This document shows, piece by piece, positions 50,401-59,523 of a stretch of DNA of 64,000 nucleotides. The notes under the pieces were generated by a model. That model was not told where the DNA came from. It did no database searches and saw only the letters and a program-made list of their open reading frames with translations. This stretch comes from Craspedostauros australis (Eukaryota; Bacillariophyta; Bacillariophyceae; Mastogloiales; Achnanthaceae), in the NCBI GenBank assembly GCA_026770025.1, contig JAMXDE010000029.1:682001-746000 (forward strand). Direction: 5' to 3'. Position 1 is the first letter of the stretch; every line of letters starts with the position of its first letter. Made by a program: the position numbers and the translations under genes.

Positions 50401-51638
50401 GACCCATCGAACTTTGCCTGGCACGATTGAAGAAGGCCTACACTTCGGCTCTCGAGGTTGGCGAATTCGAAGTTGCGATCCTTTGTTGGTTCGGCTCGTT
50501 GGCGACGTCATTCTTCGACAGCAGGTCCCTGGGACCCTTGGTCCAAACCGGGGAGGACATTCTCAACCACAAGGTTCTGTTCAAGGTCGACACTCTGGGA
50601 TCCTTCCCAGCACAGTTCGTCATGACCATCAAGCGGCTCGTCGGGCAGCTCCCGCTGGACTGGGACGAGGCTGAGCGCTTCACAAGCATGACGATCAACC
50701 AGACCAATCGCTACGCCGTGGTCGGCGGCGCGTGGTCGAGATTGCACATTGCCGTGTACTTCTCGAAATATGAGCTGGCCGAGAAGCTGTGGAAGATGCT
50801 GCTGAAGGCCGGTGCCGACGATGCCTACACGATGATGACGACGTTCCTCTTCGCCGGCGGCGTCATGGCGGCCGGCAGGCACAGGCAAACGAGACAAAAG
50901 AAGTACCTGAAGATACTCAAGAACTGCAGGAACAAGCTGAAACGGATGTCGATTCAGAACGGTCGCAACTGCTTGCACCGCAGCCTCATCCTTCAAGCCG
51001 AGCAGCTGGCGTTGAAGCTCTCATCGCAGCAGCATCATGCTGTCACGACCATGTACGACACAGCCATCGCTGTCTCACTGGAGGGCAATCGCATCCAGGA
51101 AGCCGCTCTGTGCTGTGAGCTGGCTGGCAACTACCTTCTCTCCGCCAACAAGCCCTCCAAAACATCGGCGATCGTACACTACTTCACCCGAGCCTTCCGG
51201 CTCTATCACGAATGGGGCGGCGCCGCCAAGGCGAGACATGTAGAGGCACGGCGCGGGCGCTACGTTGACAATTCTACCCTCGCGGAAAATACACGGCATT
51301 CGCGCAATTCGCACAATCCGCATGGGAGGCCATTGAACAACAGCGTACGGACGAGGAGCAGCGAGGGTGCCATCTCCACGCTGCCGCATGCCGGCAGCTC
51401 CTTGTCCTTTGGTTGCCCGTCCACGTTCCGAAGCGCGGGACAGGGATTGATGCCAACCGCCACAGTGCGCCCAGTATGTGTCATTGGAGGTGCCAGCAAC
51501 AACAGCAAGGCAGATAGCGGGTCCAAAACCACGGCCGAATCTCCCACCAGCTCCAGCGGCGCGAAGAATCTGATCAACACCAGCGAAGCTGGGGTTGATG
51601 GTGGCGACGATGTCTCCATTTTGACTCAGGATCATTGA
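47463..51638 (+). CDS. Large STAND/AAA_16-type signalling ATPase with TPR-like C-terminus
   Basis: A 1391-residue single-exon protein. The frame opens at a TTG; the first ATG is 47463 (MSMDPDQPSNQGG). NLQFVGRNTERGQLTKAY begins an AAA_16/STAND domain, with ALIWGQSGTGKSCLVKHF (Walker A, ~88-97). The segment DPFSAITEALRHFASTLQ is typical of signalling ATPases in eukaryotic and bacterial multidomain kinases and cyclases. Walker B is RPFVLFLDDLQWASQVTTEL (~290-300). ITYRFAHDRIKEAAQGLIP (~625) marks the winged-helix end of the module. The rest is helical and TPR-like (LGDTLLANARCTDDKLHTLL and similar). The last ~150 residues are Ser/Asn/Arg-rich. Relatives carry an N-terminal protein kinase or a C-terminal histidine kinase or cyclase; none is visible here, so the output domain is missing or supplied in trans. 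Confidence 0.8.
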   Translation: MSMDPDQPSNQGGMATNEADAQCTNTKERIKMIDFSNLQFVGRNTERGQLTKAYQDMLKQSTSRDSSKEQDVTTAAVPATVPAALIWGQSGTGKSCLVKHFIDNMVCDDPDETQLEGAATTATAASSFSSSSSSISDKRTLPSRNRQLPRIPTRRCYCARGKHDEHTGASDPFSAITEALRHFASTLQSEPQQEITRIRKCVQATLGDEATAIISMVPALSILFHPTEIGAKVMRNEQSDTDSESSSSQQQQQHPIQKTREVRSSAVAENSWRRLQYTFVTFIKAVASAERPFVLFLDDLQWASQVTTELLSTLLLDAGLRYFFFIGAIRQEEGISGGQVADSAPLSTMLHDLQDKQYCVMLNIQLSNLNPFQLAELLSEILHEHAAPTDSSGQLMQLSRWLHSRTHGNILFTIQALEQMHRAGRFDYDTTHSRWSWSWGQPRPCQSGSRLGSVASQPATTAVVSNSGGTDTNNIIQINNINNSNNTSGSDSNGEDGDDNDNDKSTFELSASVVDVIANKLLLLKPQIRTTIVLASYIRSSFDLDTLQVVMNCVSQHHEYCKTNDFAFYNNSAEIKTNTPISKNESTTMGKSRRSSNRIPSLESLLEKAVLEGLLNNTIGDITYRFAHDRIKEAAQGLIPMTMVDHDSHLGHQRTSTPGDDASQSPLNNREQLKHLVGMSLWQHCQAKEISGSLEDHGLLFVAADHLNSIPCTDDAFSTTMNLTAGKKALGLAAAMTASEYLDQADIALRSQQRKSGSTRADIWRDNYELTLEVYRFRIDAKLVLGDYDEGYSLGDTLLANARCTDDKLHTLLSMASAMGAQHRDVESLALSKQGLQLLGLYPRKWHTFHAMLGMINLKRFFQANSDKDVLDLPVNTNSKVLAGMRSIAQIIIRSFLLKDQVSMAVAVAKMVQLSMEHGICDGTAFAISGFGMISAFQSDQRTAMRCVGLSRKLLDRFNNKRLYGWVNFYNVFFVEIWCRPIELCLARLKKAYTSALEVGEFEVAILCWFGSLATSFFDSRSLGPLVQTGEDILNHKVLFKVDTLGSFPAQFVMTIKRLVGQLPLDWDEAERFTSMTINQTNRYAVVGGAWSRLHIAVYFSKYELAEKLWKMLLKAGADDAYTMMTTFLFAGGVMAAGRHRQTRQKKYLKILKNCRNKLKRMSIQNGRNCLHRSLILQAEQLALKLSSQQHHAVTTMYDTAIAVSLEGNRIQEAALCCELAGNYLLSANKPSKTSAIVHYFTRAFRLYHEWGGAAKARHVEARRGRYVDNSTLAENTRHSRNSHNPHGRPLNNSVRTRSSEGAISTLPHAGSSLSFGCPSTFRSAGQGLMPTATVRPVCVIGGASNNSKADSGSKTTAESPTSSSGAKNLINTSEAGVDGGDDVSILTQDH

Positions 51639-52079
51639 GCGTCTGTTAGATATTGTCAACCAGATGGAGGTTATTAGAGGAGTGTGTTACAACTCGTATT
51701 ACTTATAATATTATATTACGCCTGAGTTCATCTGTACAACTTGAGACCAAAGAGCACAATTCTCTCTTGTTATTGCCTGTCGACGTAACGGAGCTAGACA
51801 CGAATGCAAATGAATGACTCAATCGACCAACCATTTGCTCAATCACGACCCCGATCAGTCACGACACGCATCAACACTCGTTTTGCTTTTGGCGCCACAA
51901 ATGCAATCGTCCGAAACGGAAGATCTCCGCAACCAAAGTCGATGCCATCAAGAAGCATCACACACAAGCACCCTGCCTACTTGGTCAAGGGACGTGTTCA
52001 AGAGTTCCAAGCCGGAAGCATTTCATCCTTGCTCACTATTATATTATCATCGCGCTGCAATTATCTCTTTGCAATCAAG
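51639..52079. other. Intergenic region before the cyclophilin pair
   Basis: About 440 bp: the AT-rich 3' end of the ATPase gene (TTACTTATAATATTATATTA near 51696) and then the promoter and leader of the first cyclophilin. No gene is seen. Confidence 0.5.
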
Positions 52080-53640
52080 ATGGGATCAGAAAACCCCGTT
52101 GTCTTCTTTGACATCACGATCGGCGGCTCCCCAAAGGGACGCATCGAAATGGAGCTCCGCGCGGACGTCGTTCCAAGAACGGCCGAGGTAAGAGCGCAAG
52201 TGAGGTCTGCATGTGTGTGCACATTTTCCGCCAGCATGTGGTGTGGTGTTACGATACCACCATGGAGCATACAACTTTGCACAGCAACTCATCTGAAGGA
52301 TGAACCTGATCGCATCACGGTGCAACGTTCACCAGCACTCATTGCAGGCGTATCGCCACCTCCATTCGCACGCACCGTCTCACCCTCTGCATCTGCCTCT
52401 GCACTGTTCTCTTGTGTTTTCCTTTACCATGTATGCGACTATCAACAATCAAATCGTTCACTCTGTCGGAATAGAACTTCCGGTGCCTTTGCACAGGGGA
52501 GAAGGGAGTGGGTCGTTCTGGAAAGCCGCTGCATTTCAAGGGTTCCGCCTTCCACCGCGTCATTCGTGAGTGATTGTGCTAGTTATCATGGCAGAAAACA
52601 CGCAGTGTTGGTTGGAGAACATAGGTGACCCGTACACTTTGATTTGATTGCAACGCAACAAACAACTGACGATCCTTCTTTTCTTCCTTTTTCTTCCGAA
52701 ACACATGATACGGCATTGTACTCATATGGCACGATGGTCACAGCTGGATTCATGGCGCAAGGTGGAGACTTCACGCGCGGAAATGGAACGGGTGGTGAAA
52801 GCATTTACGGAGAGAAGGTACGTCGACAATCATGTTATTGGCCAAAGAGGACCACGATCAAACGATTCACGTTGGACTGCTCGAACTCACATCAATACTC
52901 CATACCATGATTGTTTCAATCCTATTACTTATGCATACTGCGATGTCCACATCGATTCATTTCCACAGTTCCAAGACGAAAATTTCAAGTTGAAGCACAC
53001 AGGGTAAGTTGCGAGTGGAGCATGCATACCTCGCATCTGTGCGGGTTGCATAGACAACGTGACGCAGCGGTGGCAGTGTAATATGTGCAATGGCAAACCG
53101 AAAAAATGATCCGCACTGATCACCTCTCCTTGCTTTCGCTGCTTTTTTCATTTTGTCATTGTGCAACAATTTCATATCGATCGTGCAGATCGGGCATCCT
53201 GAGCATGGCCAATGCGGGAGCGAACACCAACGGAAGTCAATGTAAGTTCGTTCCATCACTGTGAGATTGTGCCATTGTCCTGCCTGCTCCGCTCTTTTGC
53301 ATCAATTCCAAAATGAGCAAGGAGCAATCCTCACACCAAGTGTTTCATGTGCAACTTCTGATGCTCAACTCACGTGCTCTCCTTACGCATCTCCCCGTGC
53401 GGTCATTATCTATGCTTACGGCGATCCGGACCCACATGTCATGGATAATACCATATCTTCAATCGGAACAACGCAGTCTTCCTTTGCACTGCAAAAACGG
53501 AATGGCTCGACAACAAGCACGTCGTCTTCGGCAGGGTCGTTTCCGGCATGGATGTCGTGTCTGCCATCGAACAAGTCGGCAGTGAGTCAGGTCGAACCCG
53601 CGTCGCCGTCGCCATCGCGGATTCCGGCCAACTTCGGTAG
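52080..53640 (+). CDS. Cyclophilin-type peptidyl-prolyl isomerase, gene 1, six exons
   Basis: Exons 52080-52187, 52475-52565, 52744-52817, 52969-53003, 53189-53241 and 53477-53640 give a 174-residue protein. All introns are GT-AG and all junctions are in phase (phases 0, 1, 0, 2, 1). The start [20 protein letters not shown] and the length match a single-domain cytosolic cyclophilin with no targeting peptide. Junctions restore [48 protein letters not shown], [17 protein letters not shown] and [19 protein letters not shown]. The catalytic and cyclosporin-binding residues of cyclophilin A (Arg, Phe, Met-x-Gln, Phe, Trp-Leu, His) are all present. It catalyses cis-trans isomerisation of Xaa-Pro bonds. 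The protein ends IADSGQLR. Confidence 0.92.
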
Positions 53641-54232
53641 AGAAGTGAGGTGGGAACAGAGACCGAGAGATTGAGAAGAGTGACGCAGCATGAACATGCG
53701 CAACACAGAGAAAATGGTATCATCTATCATCTACTTGTATTGGAGTATCCAAGTTCGAAAGGTACAGTAGATTGAAATAGTGTTGTAGTTGTTCCTGTCT
53801 TGTTGTGCTCCATGGAGTGGCCTACCTTTGGTTGACGCAGTCGCGATAGTTTCAAAACAGTTTTAGTCCAATTGGTCAACTGCGCGGTATCTTTTTCCCG
53901 AACCTGCGACAGTCACAATGGAGCACAGAAATGTCCGTTTGATGCCAACAGCCGTCACAAGATGTCGTTGTTGTCGCCTTCCGTTTGTTTTTGGTGATGA
54001 CAATTGGGAGGCGAAACAACATCAACAGCATCAACATCACCAACATCATCAGTGGCGACATCAGCGGCGGCAGCGTCACAATCACAACAAACGAAGAGAG
54101 ACACAGACAGGGAGGCCTAGTTGCGACAGCGACATCACGAGGACAGCATTGGAGTGCGGCGATAGAAAAGCGAGAGACAAGCCTCGGCACAGACGATAGA
54201 GAGAAACGGAAGCAAAGGAGGCAGTCGACAGG
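53641..54232. other. Intergenic region between the two cyclophilins
   Basis: About 590 bp with CAACATCA-type simple sequence near 54005-54060, forming the 5' side of the second cyclophilin. No gene is seen. Confidence 0.5.
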
Positions 54233-55878
54233 ATGGGTTGTGGATCGAGCACCGAGCAGACGCATGAGCTGCCAACATACCCGGAAGGGAAGAACCCGAT
54301 CGTCTTTTTCGACATTGAGATCGGAGGCCAGCCCAAGGGACGCATCGAGATGACCCTGCGAGCGGATGTGGTTCCACGAACAGCCGAAGTACGTTGATAT
54401 CGTGTCATGATCCATTGGGCAATTGGGTCGTCCGCGCTGTTGGGTGCTTTTTGTGTGAGCCGAACAAAGATGAAGCTTGAGCTATGCCGATACCAAGCAC
54501 TTCCGAATGGTCTCGATCCATTTGGTTGCGTTCGGCTCCGCTCAGTTGAGGAATTGCAATGGCTATTTGGTGCATTGTTGCGTCATGCTCAAGTCTCCAT
54601 CTCACCAGCGTTTGTTATTTCTGTGTCTCGCCATTGAATTGGATTGTGGCTCCCATCATCGTGATGTTGCCATCTTTCGTGAATGCCATCATGTGCTGGA
54701 ACACTGTGCACGCCGTTGATGTCTCGCAACAACCAGAATTTCCGGTGTTTATGCACAGGAGAGAAGGGCAAAGGGTCGCTTGGCGCCCCGTTGCATTTCA
54801 AGGGCTCGTCCTTCCACAGAGTCATCCGTAAGTTCGATCATCAAGATGAGCTGTCAGCGCTCATTGTGATCAGGCAATGTGATGCCAGGTGATGCAATAT
54901 CATGCGATGTCAACTCTGGACCTACATATGGGACATTATCGAGCGTTCATCTCTCGCCACGAATCGTCGCTCTCAACCGTGCCAAAAAGCTGAGGCACGT
55001 CTTCTCACTCTCTCTCTCGTTGAATTGCATCCTGCTGCCTCTCTCGTTTTCATCCTCCGATAGCCAACTTCATGTGCCAGGGTGGAGACTTCACAAATCA
55101 CAATGGAACTGGAGGCGAAGGTATTTGGGGACAGCAATGGAGTGATGAAAACTTCAAGCTCAAGCACACTGGGTGAGTACACCGCCGGATGCAGCATATT
55201 GGTATGCGGCTGTGTTTGTGACTCTTGGGAGCGTCTCTACCTGCGCATGTGCGTATGGTGAGAAGAATTACGGCTGTATTTCACATGCCTCACAGTATTG
55301 ACCTTTGTCCCTGCTTACTCTCTCGAATGGTCCCACCAATAATGCACTCCTCATAACATGATGTATAACCCGTACATCCCTTGCGAATTCCGTCAATTTT
55401 GCCGGCCGTTCTGCTCGTCCAACTCGGCCTCTTATCACGATTGGACGGCGAACATAGACCCGGGACGCTATCGATGGCAAACGCCGGGCCCAACACGAAT
55501 GGAAGTCAATGTGAGTGCGGTTGTTATTCTTTTCCTCCCCATGGTGTCGGGTGCTGCTTGGTGATATTTGATGATGTTCTTTGATCCACGAGTCCGATGC
55601 AACGGGTGCTATCGAAAATGCGATGCAATCGCCCCCCTCACACCTTCACCATCTTCAATATTCATGTGCTACGCTACCACTCGATACCGTCCCACAATAA
55701 TCCTTCAGTCTTTTTGTGTACGGAAAAGACAACTTGGTTGGATGGCAAGCACGTCGTGTTCGGCAACGTGACAAAAGGCATGGACGTTGTGAAGGAGATC
55801 GAACGATACGGAAGCGAATCCGGAGCCACGAGAAAGAAGGTCGTGGTCTCTGATTCTGGACAGTTGCCCATGGAGTAG
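54233..55878 (+). CDS. Cyclophilin-type peptidyl-prolyl isomerase, gene 2, five exons, likely acylated
   Basis: Exons 54233-54388, 54737-54827, 55064-55172, 55458-55510 and 55709-55878 give 192 residues with all junctions in phase. It starts [21 protein letters not shown] Gly at position 2 with Ser at 6 is an N-myristoylation pattern and Cys3 is a palmitoylation site, so membrane attachment is likely. After this extension the domain parallels gene 1: [76 protein letters not shown], [17 protein letters not shown] and [19 protein letters not shown]. The active-site residues are intact. Four intron positions and phases match gene 1; the intron that splits IYGEK-FQDENF in gene 1 is absent. The two genes are a tandem duplicate pair, now well diverged. 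Confidence 0.92.
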
Positions 55879-56363
55879 AATGATTGGTCGGTGTGAATGA
55901 GATGCACCAAAAGTCGAATGACAAGAGTGTGTAATGTGTCCACACATGAATAATGATCGGATCCATTGCATTGCAGCGAGCGAGGACCTCTCCCCCCAGA
56001 AAAGCAATGGCACAGCCGAACGCACGCAGCGATGTTGAGGTATGAGCGTGGAAGATCGAGCCGGCGAAACAGAGCATAGAGAGGAAACAGAGGCCACGGA
56101 GAAGCATAGGCAAAATGCCAGAATCCGCTGCAGCGGATCATTCCCCATTGGTCACATCAATGACGCATTAACACAGTATTTGTTCCAAGTGTACGTGCTG
56201 CCCCCAACTGCCGCATGGCACATTGTGGAGTGAAGATGAATGTCTACTGCTCGCAGCGTATTCGTACATGCAATTCGACAACGGCAACCGCTTTTGTGCA
56301 CAGTGGGGTGAAACAAAACAGCTTCCATCTGCTGACTCTCTCTAGTATCGCATCATGCGAATT
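55879..56363. other. Convergent intergenic region between cyclophilin 2 and the GT14-like gene
   Basis: About 485 bp. The only structure noted is a perfect 16-bp palindrome, ATCCGCTGCAGCGGAT, at 56123-56138. Confidence 0.5.
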
Positions 56364-58943
56364 CTACAAATCTGGAATGTCTATAACCGCGTCGGGATCG
56401 GAAGGCGTGCCGACTGTCTCGTCGACATTGTCGCCACTTGCGGTGTTCGTCTTGGCCTCCTCCACGATGAACGGCACCAGCGCCCACTCAATGATGGCAT
56501 CGACATTCGAGCATTTCGTCGCAATGAGGTGCTTTCCCACCCACTTGCTTAACGGCGGTAGATTCCCATTCGTCTCCTCCTCCGCATCACTGACGAAGTC
56601 TTCGCGATCCTGATTGCTCCTCTTCTGCAGCCAATCCTCCTCATCGCCATCTCCCCGACCGGCAACTCCCAAGCACATGTACGGTTCTTGCGTTCTGTCG
56701 GTTTCCGCAATCCGTCGTATCGTATGCAGCGGAACATTCGTGTGGAGGCTCATCTTCGGTGCGTGCACGCCATCTCCAAAGGACAGATATTGGCCCCATC
56801 GGCTCGTGCAGGGGAAGACGTGGACGGCTCCACCAGGCTGCGAATCCAACGACTCTCCGTCCATGCACCGGCCGACACGCAGGCCGTCCATCATACGGAT
56901 CATGCACCGCGGGCCAGTCGGGCTGTACTCGCCTGCCGTCACATTCACAACACCATTCTCAAGACGCTCCAAACCACCGTCGGAGCTGCACGGTGCTATC
57001 TCCCATCGATTTTGGGGCAGCGTTTCATCCAGCACCACAGCACCGGTCTCCCAGTCGGTCGCCAACGTCGGAGGTACATGCTCATGAAAGCACGGGACGA
57101 GGCGGACCCTGTTGCGCTGCGGCCCCAATCCCAGACAAAGTGGCATGGCATCCCTGACGGTGTCCTTGGCAACAAACAACGATCCGTGTCCTTCCAGCAG
57201 CAAATGCACTTTCTGGTTCATCTCGTGCTCAGGATCGGTGATGTTGGCCGCTGTGAGAACGCCTTCTTCTCGTTGTCTCAAGCCGTCAATCCTGTGCTTG
57301 ATTGCGGCGTCCACCTCGTCGGAGAACTTTCGAGCGTACAGATCGCCGCTGAGCTCCAGGATGTCGAGGTAGTCCGTGGTCATGATCGTTGGCGAGCGCC
57401 CGCAGTGGTTTGGATCGGGCATGATGCACTTGCGTTCGTCGCGCTTGTGGACCTCGCGTTCGTTCTCCCATTGATCAAACTGCAAATGCAAGAAGTGCCA
57501 ATTGTGATGCTTGTGACAGAAGGGCGTGTGCCGCAGAACCGTCCCGAAGAAGGTCTCGTCGGCCACGACAACGTGCTTCGCGTAGTCCAAGTAATCGAAA
57601 AGAAATGACCCAGGCACTGGATTCGCGAGATAGTGAGCGAAGTCCTTGCTGATGATGAACCACTGGCTCGAGGTGTGCAATTCGATGCCGTGCGTGGTCT
57701 TCTGCAGTGGCGGTAACCGGTAGATGCGATGGACACGGTCGTCGCATTCCACGAAGTAATGCCACACCTGATGTGCAGGCCGCGATGGTTTGAGGATGAC
57801 GTGCATGAAGTTGGCATCCTTGGGGAAGGAGGCGATGCGGTTCCGTATTCTCCTGTTGGAGGCCACGGGGTACGCAGATGACGCCATGTGCACGAAGTGC
57901 GTAAAATCGAACCGATCCGCGTAGCGCAACATCTGCATGGTCGCATTCACCATGCTGAACCCACCCCAGTTGACACGGACTCGGTACTCATCGTCGAGAA
58001 TGTGGATACGTGCGTCGCCGTCACTCGTTGCTGTCGATGACGACTTTGCTTTGGCATATTCTAACAGCTGTTGGTGTGTCTCTTCGTACTTGGCATCCAC
58101 GTGAACGACGATGATCGTGGTTGGCTCCTCCACAGCCTCGATGAATTGTATCGTCGCCTCTGCGCTGTCATGGGCCAAGATGCCGTAGCATAGCACGACC
58201 TCTTCCGGGGATATGTATTCAGTTTCGTTGCGCGGGGGTCGGTACGTTCGGTTCTGAATCATGCCGAGGTGAACACCCTTGGGAAGGTTATCAAAGTCGT
58301 AGTCTTCGTAATCTTCGCACTCATTTTGAAACTTGACATCCGTGAACGGCAATGGCGTCTCCATCCCAATGGCATTGATGTAATGTCCAAAGTGCTGGGC
58401 GATGAGCTCGCGGCATTGCGGCGTCTCGGTATTGTCAAACATCTCTTCCATTCGGTTGTAGAGTGGTGCTGCGATGGCCTGCAGGACCTCCAGTGCGACA
58501 TCCTCGGCGTCATCGCTGAAGTCGATGTCGTCAAAATCAGTCTCGGTGGCGGCGATCAACTCCTGGTGCTTCGTCTGTGGAACTTGCGTCGCCTCTTCCT
58601 CCGTGGTGTCGTTGTTGTGGATGCCGTCGCTGTGATTGTCGTGGCTGTCTTCGGCATCGTCATCTTCGTCGTCTTCTTCATCATCTTCTCCATCGTCATC
58701 GTCATCGTCATCATCTTCATCGTGTTCTTCGTCAATGCCGTCGTTTTCGCTGTCATTGTTACTGTCCGCATTGCCAATGACGCTGGACTCCATTTCAATG
58801 TCGACGACGCTTGGCGCATCCTCCTTCACAACGTTAACGTCTGCAGGATTGCTTGTTGTCGCTGCATTGATGATCTGAAGGAATGCAATGGCGCAAAGGA
58901 CAATGCCAAGCCGTCTGCCGCGGCGGACGTGGAATCTCTGCAT
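56364..58943 (-). CDS. GT14-like (core-2/I-branching, xylosyltransferase-type) glycosyltransferase
   Basis: An 859-residue single-exon protein starting at the ATG at 58943. MQRFHVRRGRRLGIVLCAIA is a type II signal anchor or signal peptide for the ER/Golgi. An Asp/Glu-rich low-complexity stretch (~65-110) follows. The catalytic domain covers about 245-520: SPEEVVLCYGILAHDSAEAT, TTIIVVHVDAKYEETHQQLL, RVNWGGFSMVNATMQMLRYA, FTHFVHMASSAYPVASNRRI, SSQWFIISKDFAHYLANPVP and VVADETFFGTVLRHTPFCHK. These are the successive conserved blocks of GT14 enzymes, including the 'SQWF..SR..' and 'DE.FF.T.L' acceptor and catalytic blocks. The last ~250 residues contain Cys/Trp-rich text (LCLGLGPQRNRVRLVPC, NRWEIAPC) resembling a ricin-type beta-trefoil lectin. 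It probably adds a sugar to secreted glycoproteins or proteoglycans; donor and acceptor are unknown. Confidence 0.83.
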   Translation of the reverse strand: MQRFHVRRGRRLGIVLCAIAFLQIINAATTSNPADVNVVKEDAPSVVDIEMESSVIGNADSNNDSENDGIDEEHDEDDDDDDDDGEDDEEDDEDDDAEDSHDNHSDGIHNNDTTEEEATQVPQTKHQELIAATETDFDDIDFSDDAEDVALEVLQAIAAPLYNRMEEMFDNTETPQCRELIAQHFGHYINAIGMETPLPFTDVKFQNECEDYEDYDFDNLPKGVHLGMIQNRTYRPPRNETEYISPEEVVLCYGILAHDSAEATIQFIEAVEEPTTIIVVHVDAKYEETHQQLLEYAKAKSSSTATSDGDARIHILDDEYRVRVNWGGFSMVNATMQMLRYADRFDFTHFVHMASSAYPVASNRRIRNRIASFPKDANFMHVILKPSRPAHQVWHYFVECDDRVHRIYRLPPLQKTTHGIELHTSSQWFIISKDFAHYLANPVPGSFLFDYLDYAKHVVVADETFFGTVLRHTPFCHKHHNWHFLHLQFDQWENEREVHKRDERKCIMPDPNHCGRSPTIMTTDYLDILELSGDLYARKFSDEVDAAIKHRIDGLRQREEGVLTAANITDPEHEMNQKVHLLLEGHGSLFVAKDTVRDAMPLCLGLGPQRNRVRLVPCFHEHVPPTLATDWETGAVVLDETLPQNRWEIAPCSSDGGLERLENGVVNVTAGEYSPTGPRCMIRMMDGLRVGRCMDGESLDSQPGGAVHVFPCTSRWGQYLSFGDGVHAPKMSLHTNVPLHTIRRIAETDRTQEPYMCLGVAGRGDGDEEDWLQKRSNQDREDFVSDAEEETNGNLPPLSKWVGKHLIATKCSNVDAIIEWALVPFIVEEAKTNTASGDNVDETVGTPSDPDAVIDIPDL

Positions 58944-59523
58944 CGTGCAGCAGTTCCTATCCTTGAATAATGAATAATTGCGGACAGTTTATAATACAAT
59001 GTGATGCTGTGTGCTGGTGTGCGTTGGTGGATTGTTCGGTGGGATGGAATTGGTTGAGTTCGTAGGTCGTACACACTCAACTCTATTCGGAACAGCGAGC
59101 ACCGCCGTCATTTTTTGAAAGTTTGAATCGCTGTGTTGTTCCTTTTGTTGGTGATGGTTGTGTGCCTGACAGCCAAAGATACCATTTGGTGGTGGAGAAA
59201 CGGTGTCCAGAACGGTACATAGGCTCGTCAATTCTATCTAGAACGAGACAACAACCATGTGCCGGGGACTTCCATGCTTGTGGCAACAACGACAGCCCGT
59301 GGCCTCACCCTGCATGCAACGCATCAACAAGCACAGTGTTGCCAACTTCACTAGGTATCCATGCAATCCAGACATGGCTTATGTCGCGATCCAAACAACA
59401 AAAGACTCATCGTGGCAAATCTGTCGCCACATTGCTTTCGCGTTTGATTGTGGTTGTGAATGCACCGCCGCAATGCAATCTACATGTGGTGTTAGAAGTA
59501 TACGACACGCCTGCTGGTCTCCA
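58944..59523. other. Intergenic region upstream of the GT14-like gene
   Basis: About 580 bp between the prefoldin stop and the GT14-like start, both on the minus strand. No recognisable gene. Confidence 0.45.

Noticed and set aside
56688..57608. 306-codon plus-strand frame opposite the GT14-like gene
   Set aside because: Antisense shadow; no domain, and the minus strand has ordered GT14 blocks.
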